Positions 8,307 to 17,328 of a DNA stretch of 64,000 nucleotides are shown here, piece after piece. This DNA comes from Marivita sp. S6314 (lineage in GTDB: Bacteria > Pseudomonadota > Alphaproteobacteria > Rhodobacterales > Rhodobacteraceae), in the NCBI RefSeq assembly GCF_023015985.1, contig NZ_JALKAO010000004.1:310001-374000 (forward strand), in the 5' to 3' direction. The notes below the pieces were generated by a model. It saw only the letters and a program-made list of their open reading frames with translations. It made no database searches and was not told where the DNA came from. The position numbers were made by a program, and so were the translations under genes. Numbering within the stretch: position 1 is the stretch's first letter; the number at the start of each line of letters is the position of its first letter.

Positions 8307-9406
8307 AGTTGAACCGGATCGAGACCTTTACCAATGACTATGTCGGCTTCGTGCGGGTCACGATGGAAGACGGCGCGCAAGGCTGGGGGCAGGTGTCGAG
8401 CTATCAGTCCGATATCACCTGCCAGGTGCTGCACCGGCAAGTGGCCCCGTGGGTTTTGGGGCAGGACACCAGCGATCTGGACGATCTGCTGGACCTGGTG
8501 ACCGAACGGGAACACAAATTCCCCGGCTCGTACCTGCGGCGCGCCATGGGTGGGGTGGATACGGGGATCTGGGACATGCGCGGCAAGCAGGCGGGCAAGC
8601 CGGTGGCGGAACTGCTTGGCGGAACTTCCGGGCCGATCCGGGCCTATGCGTCGTCGATGAAGCGGGACATCACGCCGGCGGAGGAGGCCGCACGTCTGTC
8701 GCGGTTGCGCGATGATCTTGGGTTCGACGCCTTCAAGGTGCGCGCCGGGGCCGAGGTTGGGCGCAATCGGGACGAATGGCCGGGGCGCACCGAAGAGATC
8801 ATTCCGACCATGCGCAAGGCGATGGGAGAGGATGTGGCGCTGCTGATTGATGCCAACAGTTGCTACACACCGGAGCGCGCCATTGAGGTGGGGCATCTGC
8901 TGCAGGATCACGGGTTTTCGCATTACGAAGAACCGTGCCCTTACTGGGAATTGGAGCAGACCAAACAGGTGACCGATGCGCTTGAGATTGATGTCACCGG
9001 CGGAGAGCAGGATTGCGATCTGCCGACGTGGCGACGGATGATCGACATGCGCGCGGTGGATATCGTGCAGCCGGATATCCTTTATCTGGGCGGCATCAGC
9101 CGGACGCTGCGGGTGTGCCGCATGGCGCAGGACGCGGGGCTGCCTGTCACGCCGCATTGTGCGAACCTGTCGCTGGTGACGCTGTTCACCATGCATCTGC
9201 TGCGGGCGATCCCGAATGCGGGGAAGTACCTCGAATTTTCGATCGAGGGGGCGGATTATTATCCGTGGCAGGAGGGGTTGTTTGTCACCGACCCTTACGG
9301 GATTGTCGATGGTCAGGCGACGGTGTCGGATGCGCCGGGCTGGGGGGTGGAGGTGTCGCCCGATTGGCTGGCGCGGTCGACCTATCAGGTCAGCGACCTG
9401 TCCTGA
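8303..9406 (+). CDS. Mandelate racemase/muconate lactonizing (enolase-superfamily) enzyme
   Basis: A 367-residue enzyme of the enolase superfamily, which abstracts the proton alpha to a carboxylate using Mg2+. Catalytic landmarks are all present: Lys145 in FKVRAG, metal ligands Asp183 (LLIDANS), Glu209/210 (HYEEPCP) and Glu235 (TGGEQD), Asp258 (QPDILYLGG) and His285 (TPHCAN). The lysine on strand 2 with a His on strand 7 fits mandelate racemase-type chemistry such as a sugar-acid dehydratase. Translation is coupled to the GMC gene by a 4-bp overlap. The substrate cannot be read from the sequence. Confidence 0.87.
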   Translation: MKLNRIETFTNDYVGFVRVTMEDGAQGWGQVSSYQSDITCQVLHRQVAPWVLGQDTSDLDDLLDLVTEREHKFPGSYLRRAMGGVDTGIWDMRGKQAGKPVAELLGGTSGPIRAYASSMKRDITPAEEAARLSRLRDDLGFDAFKVRAGAEVGRNRDEWPGRTEEIIPTMRKAMGEDVALLIDANSCYTPERAIEVGHLLQDHGFSHYEEPCPYWELEQTKQVTDALEIDVTGGEQDCDLPTWRRMIDMRAVDIVQPDILYLGGISRTLRVCRMAQDAGLPVTPHCANLSLVTLFTMHLLRAIPNAGKYLEFSIEGADYYPWQEGLFVTDPYGIVDGQATVSDAPGWGVEVSPDWLARSTYQVSDLS

Positions 9407-9474
9407 TCTTTGGTGTTGCGCGCTTTTTCGCGGCAGGGGCTTTCCATTGCGCGGTGTCGTGATAGCTCAGGCCT

Positions 9475-10131
9475 ATGGTTTTAGAGGTCAGATCCGTGCG
9501 GAAATCCTATCCCGGCGCAGAGGGCGTCGTGGAGGTGCTGCGCGGTGTGGATATTGATCTGGCAGCGGGCGGGACGCTGGCGCTGACCGGGGAATCCGGG
9601 TCTGGCAAAAGCACGTTGCTGCATCTGATTGGCGGGCTGGACGTTGCGGATGGCGGCACGATCCGGGTCGACGGGCAGGAGATCACCGGGCTTGACGACA
9701 CCGGGCGCGCAGCGTTGCGGCGGTCCACGGTGGGGGTGGTGTTCCAGCAGTTCAACCTGATCCCGTCGCTGACGGTCGAGGCCAATATCGCCTTTCAGGC
9801 GCGGTTGGCCGGTGTGGCGGATGCGGGCCGTCTGGCGCATTTGGCGCAGGCGCTGGGTCTGACACCGCACCTGTCGAAATATCCCGAAGCGTTGTCTGGC
9901 GGTCAGCAACAACGGGTTGCGATTGCCCGCACCTTGGCGGCGCAGCCAAAGCTGGTGCTGGCCGATGAGCCGACGGGCAATCTGGACGAGGCCACCGCGT
10001 CGGATGTGCTGGACCAGATGCTGAAGCTGGTGCGCGACACCGGGGCGGCGTTGCTGGTGGTCACCCATTCCCCGGCGGTTGCCGCGCGCATGGATCGTCA
10101 GGTGCATCTGAGCCAGGGACGGCTTGCGTGA
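9475..10131 (+). CDS. ABC transporter ATP-binding protein (LolD/MacB type)
   Basis: A 218-residue ATPase subunit. It has Walker A TGESGSGKST, Q-loop VVFQQFNLIPSLT, signature LSGGQQQRVAIARTLA, Walker B LVLADEPTGNLDE and H-loop VVTHSP. The short, single-domain form is that of LolD, MacB and AttE-like type VII systems that drive an FtsX-type permease without moving a substrate through the membrane. It overlaps the permease gene at GTGA (10128-10131), so both are one unit. The partner lipocalin downstream suggests handling of a lipid or lipoprotein at the periplasmic face. Confidence 0.9.
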   Translation: MVLEVRSVRKSYPGAEGVVEVLRGVDIDLAAGGTLALTGESGSGKSTLLHLIGGLDVADGGTIRVDGQEITGLDDTGRAALRRSTVGVVFQQFNLIPSLTVEANIAFQARLAGVADAGRLAHLAQALGLTPHLSKYPEALSGGQQQRVAIARTLAAQPKLVLADEPTGNLDEATASDVLDQMLKLVRDTGAALLVVTHSPAVAARMDRQVHLSQGRLA

Positions 10132-12524
10132 CCTGGGCCGCGCTGACGGCGCTGCTGTCGCATTGGCGGCGCAACAGATTGCAGTTCGTTGCGCTGATCT
10201 TTGGTCTGGCGCTGGCCACGGCGCTGTGGTCGGGCGTGCAGGCGATCAATGCCGAGGCCCGCGCGAGTTATGACGCGGCGGCGGCGACCTTGGGCGAAAG
10301 TCAGTTTGACCAACTTGTGCCCCGCGCCGGAGAGACGATGCCCGAAGACATCTATGTCCTGTTGCGCCGGGCCGGGTGGCTGGTGTCGCCGGTCATTGAA
10401 GGGCGGTTTGACGGTGACACCGGCAGGGTGCGGCTGGTGGGGCTTGATCCGCTGACCGCGCCGGGGGCGATTGCGCCTGTGGGTCTGGACGGCGACACCG
10501 ATCTTGGGGCTTTCCTGACAACCGGCGTGCTGTTCGCCAATGCCGAAACAGCCGCGCGGATCGGGGAGGCCGCACCGGTCCCGGTGGTGGTGGATGCGAG
10601 CGTCGCGCCGGGTGTGGCGCTGACCGATGTGGGGATCGCGCAGGGCATTCTGCAAGCCGAGGGTGTGCTGAGCCGATTGATCGTGGCCCGGACCCAGCCG
10701 ATGGGGGTGACCCCTTTGGAAACGCTGGTGCCCGAACTGGTTCGCCAGCCTGCGCAGGAGGCGGGGGCGGACCGGTTGACCGACAGTTTTCACCTGAACC
10801 TGACGGCCTTTGGATTGCTCAGCTTTGCGGTGGGCATCTTCATAGTGCATGGCACCATCGCGCTGGCTTTTGAACAGCGTCGCAGCATGGTGCGGACGCT
10901 GCGGGCGCTGGGGGTGCCGTTGCGCACTCTTGTGGGATTGATGATCGGCGAACTGGTGCTGTTTGCCGTGCTGGCGGGCGCGCTTGGTGTGGTTTTGGGA
11001 TACGGGATTGCGGCGGTGCTGTTGCCCAATGTCGCGGCAACTCTTCAGGGGCTGTATGGCGCGTCGGTGGCCGGATCGCTGCAATTGCGGGCGGATTGGT
11101 GGCTGTCTGGCATGGCGATTGCAGTGCTTGGCACGGGGTTTGCGGCACTTGGAGCGTTGTGGAAGATCGCCACCATGCCGTTGCTGGCCAGCGCTCGCCC
11201 GCGCGCCTGGGCCGTGGCGTCGGGCGACAGTGCACGGCGTTTGGCGGTCTGTGCGGCGGCGTTGCTGATCGCGGCGGGCGCGATTGCGATCTGGGGGCAG
11301 GGACTGTTGATGGGCTTTGCGCTTTTGGCCTGTCTTCTGGTGGGGGCTGCGTTTCTGTTGCCCGGTTTCCTGCGCGGCGTGGTGGGTCTGGCCGGGCACC
11401 GTGCCAGCGGCGTGGTTGGTCAATGGTTCTGGGCGGATACGCGCCAGCAAATCCCGGGCATGAGCCTTGCGCTGATGGCGCTGCTGCTGGCCACCGCTGC
11501 CAATGTGGGCGTGTCGACCATGGTGTCGAGTTTCCGGGTGACGTTTGTCGATTTTCTGGATCAGCGGTTGGCCCCGGAGCTGTTCGTGCGGTTGGAAGAC
11601 GCCGCGGACAGCGCCGCGTTGGAGACGTTCTTGATCGCCAATGCCCGCGAGGTTCTGCCGCTGATGTCGGTCGAGATCGAGGTGGAAGATGTGCCGTCGG
11701 ACCTGTTCGGGGTTCGGGTCGGCGACACGTACCGCGAAGACTGGCTGTTTCTGGCGGACACCGCCAACGCGTGGAACCGCGTGGCGCAGGGCGATGCGGC
11801 GGTGGTCAGTGAGCAATTCGCGCGACGGGCCGGGGTGTGGATTGATGACGACATCACGATCGGCGCTTTGGGCGTGTTCCCGGTTGCGGCGATTGTCGCG
11901 GATTACGGCAATCCGCTTGGGCAGATCCTTGTGTCGGAACAGGCGTTCCGCGCGCAGTTCCCGGACCTCATCCCGTTGCAGTTCGGCGTGCGCAGCGACG
12001 ATCCCGAGGCGCTGCAGCGTGTGCTGGTTGAGACCTATGGCCTGTCCGAGGGGGCGATCCTTAATCAGGCGCGGGTCAAGGCGTTTTCGGTGGAGGTGTT
12101 TGAACGCACCTTTACCATTACCGGTGCGCTGAACGTCCTGACGCTGGCTGTGGCGGCCTTTGCGATCCTGATGAGCCTGCTGACGCTGGCGGCGATCCGG
12201 GTGCCGCAACTGGCCCCGGTCTGGGCGTTGGGACTGACCCGGCGGTCGCTGGGGGGGCTGGAAGTGGTCCGCGCCGTGGTGCTGGCGTCGGTCACAACGG
12301 TGCTTGCGATCCCGCTTGGCCTGCTGCTTGCGTGGGTGTTGTTGTCCTTCGTGAATGTCGAGGCGTTTGGTTGGAAATTGCCGATGTACCTGTTTCCGGG
12401 GCATTATCTGGTGTTGAGCGGATTTGCCCTTTTGGCGGCGGGTCTGGCCGCGCTGTGGCCCGCGTGGCGTCTGGCGCGGACGCCGCCGTCTGATCTGCTC
12501 AAGGTGTTTGCCAATGATCGCTAG
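10128..12524 (+). CDS. FtsX-like ABC transporter permease (double-length)
   Basis: A 798-residue integral membrane protein, about twice the size of a LolC/MacB membrane domain. One N-terminal helix (about residues 18-36) precedes a large periplasmic domain. A first FtsX block follows around residues 225-330, hydrophobic spans continue in the middle (VCAAALLIAAGAIAIWGQ, MSLALMALLLATAANVG), then a second periplasmic domain and a final FtsX block ending in WPAWRLARTPPSDLLKVF. This AttF/AttG-like fused layout lets one polypeptide form the whole pore. It starts with GTG overlapping the ATPase stop. The downstream lipocalin gene begins inside its last codons. Confidence 0.85.
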   Translation: MTWAALTALLSHWRRNRLQFVALIFGLALATALWSGVQAINAEARASYDAAAATLGESQFDQLVPRAGETMPEDIYVLLRRAGWLVSPVIEGRFDGDTGRVRLVGLDPLTAPGAIAPVGLDGDTDLGAFLTTGVLFANAETAARIGEAAPVPVVVDASVAPGVALTDVGIAQGILQAEGVLSRLIVARTQPMGVTPLETLVPELVRQPAQEAGADRLTDSFHLNLTAFGLLSFAVGIFIVHGTIALAFEQRRSMVRTLRALGVPLRTLVGLMIGELVLFAVLAGALGVVLGYGIAAVLLPNVAATLQGLYGASVAGSLQLRADWWLSGMAIAVLGTGFAALGALWKIATMPLLASARPRAWAVASGDSARRLAVCAAALLIAAGAIAIWGQGLLMGFALLACLLVGAAFLLPGFLRGVVGLAGHRASGVVGQWFWADTRQQIPGMSLALMALLLATAANVGVSTMVSSFRVTFVDFLDQRLAPELFVRLEDAADSAALETFLIANAREVLPLMSVEIEVEDVPSDLFGVRVGDTYREDWLFLADTANAWNRVAQGDAAVVSEQFARRAGVWIDDDITIGALGVFPVAAIVADYGNPLGQILVSEQAFRAQFPDLIPLQFGVRSDDPEALQRVLVETYGLSEGAILNQARVKAFSVEVFERTFTITGALNVLTLAVAAFAILMSLLTLAAIRVPQLAPVWALGLTRRSLGGLEVVRAVVLASVTTVLAIPLGLLLAWVLLSFVNVEAFGWKLPMYLFPGHYLVLSGFALLAAGLAALWPAWRLARTPPSDLLKVFANDR

Positions 12525-13554
12525 GGTGCTTGTCCTGTTGATGCTGTGGCCCGGTCTGGTGATGGCGCAGGGATTTGCCGGGCTTGGCACCGAAGCGGAT
12601 GGGTTTTCCATTCCGCAGCGCGGGGCGGCGTTTGACTTTCCCGCCGATCACGGGCCGCATCCGGACTACCGGATCGAATGGTGGTACCTGACCGCCAATC
12701 TTGAGGACGCTGAGGGGAGGCCCTACGGGGTGCAGTGGACGCTGTTCCGGTCAGCGCTGGCCCCCGAGACACGCGAAGGGTGGCAGGACCCGCAGATCTG
12801 GTTTGCCCATGCGGCGGTGACAACATCCGATCAACATCTGGTCGCCGAACGCTTTGCGCGGGGCGGGATCGGTCAGGCGGGGGTGGGGACTGACCCGTTC
12901 GAGGCTTGGATTGACGATTGGCAGATGGTCGGCCCGGATTTTGACAATCTGCGCCTGACCGCGCGCGGCGCGGATTTTGCCTATGATCTGGGTCTGACGG
13001 CCACTGGTCCTGTGATCTTTCACGGTGATGACGGGTATTCGGTGAAATCTGCGCAGGGGCAGGCGAGTTATTACTATTCGCAACCTTATTACGACGTGGC
13101 AGGGACGCTGACTTTGCCCGATGGCGCGGTCGCGGTCACGGGGCAGGCGTGGCTGGATCGGGAATGGTCGTCGCAACCGTTGTCGGACACCCAGACAGGG
13201 TGGGACTGGTTTTCGCTGTCCTTTGACACCGGCGACAAGATGATGGGGTTTCTGTTGCGCGATGAGGACGGGACGGCGTTTTCCTCGGCCACGTGGATTG
13301 CGCCGGATGGGACGACCACGGCGTATCCGGACGGCGCGTTTCGCGCGCAGCCGTTAGAGACTCACGCGGTTGCCAGGCGTGTGGTGCCGACCCGGTGGGC
13401 GGTGCAATTGCCGGATCGCGATGTGGATGTCACCGTGACAGCGCTGAACCCGAACGCGTGGATGGCGGTGTCGATCCCGTACTGGGAAGGGCCGGTTCTG
13501 ATCGAAGGCAGTCATGGCGGGCGCGGTTATCTGGAGATGACGGGATATGAGTGA
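12514..13554 (+). CDS. AttH/CrtC-like lipocalin-family exported protein
   Basis: A 346-residue protein with a signal peptide (MIARVLVLLMLWPGLVMAQG, cleavage near residue 19). The family mark RIEWWYLTANL follows, then two lipocalin-like beta domains rich in aromatics, including QASYYYSQPYYDVAGTL and AWLDREWSSQPL. It resembles the AttH protein and the carotenoid 1,2-hydratase CrtC family. The start chosen is ATG at 12514, which overlaps the permease end by 11 bp and gives the signal peptide; longer in-frame starts lie in the permease and spoil it. Context with an FtsX-type transporter fits AttH (lipid-binding partner) better than carotenoid hydration, since no crt genes are near. Confidence 0.82.
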   Translation: MIARVLVLLMLWPGLVMAQGFAGLGTEADGFSIPQRGAAFDFPADHGPHPDYRIEWWYLTANLEDAEGRPYGVQWTLFRSALAPETREGWQDPQIWFAHAAVTTSDQHLVAERFARGGIGQAGVGTDPFEAWIDDWQMVGPDFDNLRLTARGADFAYDLGLTATGPVIFHGDDGYSVKSAQGQASYYYSQPYYDVAGTLTLPDGAVAVTGQAWLDREWSSQPLSDTQTGWDWFSLSFDTGDKMMGFLLRDEDGTAFSSATWIAPDGTTTAYPDGAFRAQPLETHAVARRVVPTRWAVQLPDRDVDVTVTALNPNAWMAVSIPYWEGPVLIEGSHGGRGYLEMTGYE

Positions 13555-14101
13555 TCCGAACGATCTGGCGGCGTTTCTGGAGCTTGGCTGGCAGAGGCTG
13601 ACGCGGGGCGTGGCCGACCGTCGCGCGGCGGCGCGTCATCCCGTGTTGGCCACGGTGTCGCCGGACGGCTTTCCCGAGGCCCGCACCGTTGTGCTGCGGG
13701 GGGCTAATCGGACAGGCGGGGTGGTCGAAGTGCATACCGACAGCGGGTCTGACAAGATCGCGTCCCTGCAGGCGCGCCCGTTTGCACAGCTCCACATCTG
13801 GGACGAAAAGGTGCAGTTGCAGCTTAGGTTATCCACATCGGTCGAGATCACGCAGGGGGCGGCGGTTGCGCAGAAATGGAGCCGTGTGCCCGGTGGGTCC
13901 CGGATGGCCTATGGCGCGTCGCCAAAACCGGGAACGGCGATCCCGCATGCCCATGCCTATGAGAAGCTGGCCAGCGAATCATGTTTTGCGGTTCTGACCT
14001 GCACGATTCGCCAGATCGAGCTGATGCACCTTGCGGACCCGCATCGTTGCGCTGTTTTTAAGGCGGATGACGGATGGTGCGGGGAATGGCGCGTTCCGTA
14101 G
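13547..14101 (+). CDS. Pyridoxamine 5'-phosphate oxidase-like FMN-binding protein
   Basis: A 184-residue split-barrel flavoprotein of the PNPOx-like superfamily. Seen: HPVLATVSPDGFPEARTVVLRG near the start, HTDSGSDKIASLQARPFAQLHIW in the middle, and a short conserved C-terminus (GEWRVP). True PdxH proteins are longer (about 200 or more residues) with a conserved RxxPR-type ending, which is missing, so this is more likely an uncharacterised flavin reductase or oxidase. The gene overlaps the lipocalin by 8 bp and so is the fourth member of the ABC operon, an unusual companion. Confidence 0.75.
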   Translation: MSDPNDLAAFLELGWQRLTRGVADRRAAARHPVLATVSPDGFPEARTVVLRGANRTGGVVEVHTDSGSDKIASLQARPFAQLHIWDEKVQLQLRLSTSVEITQGAAVAQKWSRVPGGSRMAYGASPKPGTAIPHAHAYEKLASESCFAVLTCTIRQIELMHLADPHRCAVFKADDGWCGEWRVP

Positions 14102-14191
14102 CGTCACCTTTTTTGCGCAGGGTGCGCGATTCGATGCCGATTTCTGTGATTATCGCCTTGCTTTGAAGCAAAACTTGAGTAGGTTCCGCGT

Positions 14192-14290
14192 CACTGATGA
14201 AGATCAGTGCAAAGAACACGCCGGTTGCGCCCGATCGAGGCAGCAATCGCAAGGAATGGGACAGTCGGGGAGAGCTGTCCCATTTTTTTG
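14192..14290 (+). ncRNA. Candidate intergenic small RNA, about 99 nt
   Basis: Between the PNPOx-like gene and the convergent nucleotidyltransferase lies a compact unit. A possible promoter has TTGCTT at 14158-14163 and TAGGTT at 14180-14185 (16-base spacer). A 5' hairpin has 7-bp arms CACTGAT/ATCAGTG at 14192-14209 around GAAG. The unit ends at a Rho-independent terminator (14258-14289). The 5' hairpin begins about where transcription would start. It could instead be the operon's 3' UTR or encode a short peptide; RNA data are needed. Confidence 0.4.
14258..14289 (+). terminator. Rho-independent terminator
   Basis: Stem GGGACAG/CTGTCCC (14258-14264 with 14275-14281) is followed by A and seven T residues at 14283-14289. 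The T-tract is only on the plus strand, so it serves the plus-strand operon and/or the candidate sRNA. Confidence 0.85.
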
Positions 14291-14310
14291 TCCGCACCTT
14301 TATCCACAGG

Positions 14311-14913
14311 CTATCGCTTTGGGTTTCGGGCCCGCCACGCGGCCCAGTCCTCGGGTGTATCGAGATCCGTGACCGCATGGTCGCCGGGCAGGGACACCTG
14401 CATGAGACGGGACCGATGGGCTTTGACAACAGATCGCGCGCCTTCGTCGCCTGTCAGGGTCTGGAAGGCGGGCACGAGGTCTGACGGAAAGATCACGGGG
14501 TGACCGGGCGCTCCAGTCGCGCTGGTGGCCTGGACGAGGAAGGTTTCGCCAGAGGCTGCAAAGGCGGCGACCAGTTGGTGCAGATCATCGGTGGTCAGAT
14601 CGGGCATGTCTGCGGGCAAGACCATCACACCCATGTCGCCCGGCACCTGTGGTGACACCTGCCGCAGCGAGGCCGACATGCCGGTTTGGGCGTCGGGAAC
14701 GTCGATCACGTGGACCGGCACATTTGCCAGCGCATCGGCGCGGGGGTCTGTTGGGTGTCGCAGGGTGACGAAGACCAGATCGCTGACCTGTCGGGCACGC
14801 GTTGCCACCCCCCGGAGCAACGGCGCACCGTCCACGGGTTCGAGCAGTTTGTCCCGGTCCCCCATGCGCTGGCTGGCGCCGGCGGCGGGAATCACGATGG
14901 CGAGTTTGGTCAT
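14311..14913 (-). CDS. MobA/MocA-like nucleotidyltransferase
   Basis: A 200-residue GT-A-fold NTP transferase. The N-terminal nucleotide loop reads IVIPAAGASQRMGDRDKLLEPVDG, the metal-site motif is LPADMPDL, and GAPGHPVIFPSDLVP is the usual substrate region. The form is that of molybdenum-cofactor cytidylyl/guanylyl transferases (MocA/MobA) working with XdhC-type cofactor insertion, but no xanthine dehydrogenase genes are in the window. It is transcribed towards the PNPOx-like gene and follows the DMGDH-like gene (9 bases after it) on the same strand, so they may share a transcript. Confidence 0.8.
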   Translation of the reverse strand: MTKLAIVIPAAGASQRMGDRDKLLEPVDGAPLLRGVATRARQVSDLVFVTLRHPTDPRADALANVPVHVIDVPDAQTGMSASLRQVSPQVPGDMGVMVLPADMPDLTTDDLHQLVAAFAASGETFLVQATSATGAPGHPVIFPSDLVPAFQTLTGDEGARSVVKAHRSRLMQVSLPGDHAVTDLDTPEDWAAWRARNPKR

Positions 14914-14922
14914 TTCCGCATG

Positions 14923-17328
14923 TTAACCGCGCATCTGCGCCCCGTCCGCATCGTAAAGCGGGGTGGTGATCAGCGTGGCGTCCCGCATCTGGCCCAGAAT
15001 TTCGATCTTGGCGGCAAGGCCGTCGATGGCGTGTTCGCGTGGGATCAGCGCAAGGGCGATGGACTTGCCCGTATGGTGCGAATAGCCGCCAGAGGTGCAG
15101 AAGCCCTGTACGGTGCCGTCGATCCAGACCGGTTCATACCCATGCGCGTCAGCGTCGTCGGCCTGCACGTCGAAGGCGACAAGCGCGCGGGCAGGAGGTG
15201 TTGTCCGTTCGGCTTCGGCGGCGGCGCGTCCGATGAAATCTGCGTTTTTCTTGAAGCTGATGAAGCGGTCCATGCCGGTTTCCGCGGCCGTGTAGTCGGG
15301 TGAGAATTCCGACAGCCAGGAGCCGAAGAACTTATCCAGCCGCAGGGACATCATCGCGCGCATGCCAAAGGGGCGCATCCCATGCGCCTGACCGGCGTCC
15401 CAAAGCGTGTGCCACAGCTGGTGCTGCGCGACCGGGTCACAGTAGATCTCGTACCCGAGGCCACCGGTATAGCTGACCCGCTGCACAAGGCAGGGGGTCA
15501 TGCCGATGGTCATGGGGCGCACATCCATAAAGCGCAGGTCGGTGGCGTCACGCGTGACGGCCTCCAGCACCTTGCGGGCGTTCGGGCCCGCGATCTGGAA
15601 CCCGGTCAGGGTGTCCGAGACATTGCGCACAGATACGCCGTCGCGTTGGTTCTGCTGGAACCAGCGCATGTGATAGGCCTGCGCGCCGTAGCTGGCGGTC
15701 AGCTGGAAATGGGTGTCGGACAGGCAGGAGATGGTGAAGTCACCGATCAGCCTGCCCTTGTGTGACAGCATCGGCGTCAGGGACAAGCGACCCGGTCTGG
15801 GGATGCGGCCTGCCATGACCGTGTCCAGCCAGTCGCGGGCATTGGGGCCTGTGACCTCGTATTTGCCGAAGTTGTGGACTTCGTTGATCCCGACCGCTTC
15901 GCGCACGGCCTTGACCTCTTGCGCGGTGGCGTCCCACGCGTTGGACCGGCGGAAACTTGGGGTCTCGTAGCGCGGCTCGCCTGCGTCGGCGAAGTAGTTG
16001 ACGACCTCAAGCCCGAATTGCTGGCCCCAGACCGCGCCCATCTGATCGAAGATATCGTACATCGGGGTGGTGCGGTTGGGCCGCGCGGCGGGAAGTTCTT
16101 CGTTCGGGTAGCTGACCGAAAAGCGTTTCTGGTAGTTCTCGATCACCTTGGGCAGGGTGTAGCCGGGGGTAATCCACTGGCCATAGCGCGCCACGTCCAT
16201 CGCGCTGACATCGCGTTCGCATTCGCCCTCGATCATCCATTGTGCCAGCATGAGGCCGACACCGCCGCCTTGGGAAAAGCCCGCCATGACACCACAGGCC
16301 GACCAATAGTTGCGCAGGCCGGGGACGGGGCCGACGAGCGGGTTGCCGTCGGGGGCAAAGGTGAAGGGGCCGTGGATGACAGATTTCACGCCCGCGCGTT
16401 CAAGCACCGGGAAGCGTTTATAGGCAAAGGCGATGCTGTCTTCGATCTTGTCGAAATCGTCGGGCAGCAGTTCGTGCCCGAATGTCCAGGGCGTGCCATC
16501 GACCGCCCACGGGCGACAGGGCTGTTCGTAAAACCCGATGCACAGCCCGCGCCCTTCCTGACGCAGATAGCTTTCGCCCGCCGGGTCCATGACATGGGGG
16601 TGTTCTTCGGCGCGTTCGTAAATCTCTGCGATCTCGTCAGTGACGATATACTGATGCTCCATCGGGTGAAGGGGCAGGTAGACCCCGGCCATAGCCCCCA
16701 CTTCGCGGGCCCAGAGGCCACCTGCGTTGACCACATGTTCGGCGTGGATGGTGCCTTTGTCGGTAACGACGTCCCATGTGCCATCCGCGCGTTGGTTGGT
16801 TTCCCGCACCATGACATGGGTTTCAATCGTCGCCCCGCCCATACGTGCAGCCTTGGCATAGGCGTGGGTGGTACTCGACGGATCAAGATGCCCGTCGAGC
16901 GGATCATAGAGCGCGCCAAGGATGCCATCGGTGTTGGTGATGGGCGCGATCTTGGCGATCTCGTCGGGGGTGACGATTTCGGTCTCAAGCCCCATGTACC
17001 GATGCTTGGCCCGTTCGGCGAGCAGCATGTCGAACCGGTCCTGATTGTCGGCAAGGGTGATACCGCCCACATGGTGCAACCCGCAGGACATGCCGGTGAT
17101 CTCTTCGAGTTCCTTGTAGAGCCGGATCGTGTAGCCCTGAAGCGCGGCCATGTTGGTGTCGCCATTGAGCGTATGAAACCCGCCCGCCGCGTGCCATGTG
17201 CTGCCGGATGTCAGTTCAGAGCGTTCGACCAGCATGACGTCGGACCAGCCCAGCTTGGTCAGGTGGTAGAGCACCGACACACCGACGACCCCGCCGCCGA
17301 TGACCACCACGCGTGTTTGAGTATTCAT
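14923..17328 (-). CDS. Dimethylglycine/sarcosine dehydrogenase-like FAD and GcvT protein (copy 1)
   Basis: Predicted 801-residue enzyme oxidatively removing an N-methyl group and passing the one-carbon unit to tetrahydrofolate. The N-terminal DAO domain has VVVIGGGVVGVSVLYHLTKL, and SGSTWHAAGG holds the histidine that carries covalent FAD in DMGDH and SARDH. A central FAO_M-type segment and a C-terminal GcvT (aminomethyltransferase) half follow, with NARDWLDTVMAGRIP, SYTGGLGYEIYC and LRLDKFFGSW. The start at 17328 is preceded by a GGGG ribosome-binding site; an upstream in-frame ATG at 17370 looks spurious. It is divergent from a close paralogue across 148 bp. Confidence 0.87.
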   Translation of the reverse strand: MNTQTRVVVIGGGVVGVSVLYHLTKLGWSDVMLVERSELTSGSTWHAAGGFHTLNGDTNMAALQGYTIRLYKELEEITGMSCGLHHVGGITLADNQDRFDMLLAERAKHRYMGLETEIVTPDEIAKIAPITNTDGILGALYDPLDGHLDPSSTTHAYAKAARMGGATIETHVMVRETNQRADGTWDVVTDKGTIHAEHVVNAGGLWAREVGAMAGVYLPLHPMEHQYIVTDEIAEIYERAEEHPHVMDPAGESYLRQEGRGLCIGFYEQPCRPWAVDGTPWTFGHELLPDDFDKIEDSIAFAYKRFPVLERAGVKSVIHGPFTFAPDGNPLVGPVPGLRNYWSACGVMAGFSQGGGVGLMLAQWMIEGECERDVSAMDVARYGQWITPGYTLPKVIENYQKRFSVSYPNEELPAARPNRTTPMYDIFDQMGAVWGQQFGLEVVNYFADAGEPRYETPSFRRSNAWDATAQEVKAVREAVGINEVHNFGKYEVTGPNARDWLDTVMAGRIPRPGRLSLTPMLSHKGRLIGDFTISCLSDTHFQLTASYGAQAYHMRWFQQNQRDGVSVRNVSDTLTGFQIAGPNARKVLEAVTRDATDLRFMDVRPMTIGMTPCLVQRVSYTGGLGYEIYCDPVAQHQLWHTLWDAGQAHGMRPFGMRAMMSLRLDKFFGSWLSEFSPDYTAAETGMDRFISFKKNADFIGRAAAEAERTTPPARALVAFDVQADDADAHGYEPVWIDGTVQGFCTSGGYSHHTGKSIALALIPREHAIDGLAAKIEILGQMRDATLITTPLYDADGAQMRG

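Noticed and set aside
10098-12611. Minus-strand ORF of 837 aa opposite the FtsX-type permease
   Set aside because: Arg/His/Gln-rich composition, no domain, and it lies exactly opposite a real permease; a GC-driven shadow.
14197-14484. Plus-strand ORF starting MKISAKNTPVAPDRG
   Set aside because: Runs through the terminator hairpin and into the nucleotidyltransferase gene on the other strand; no ribosome-binding site.
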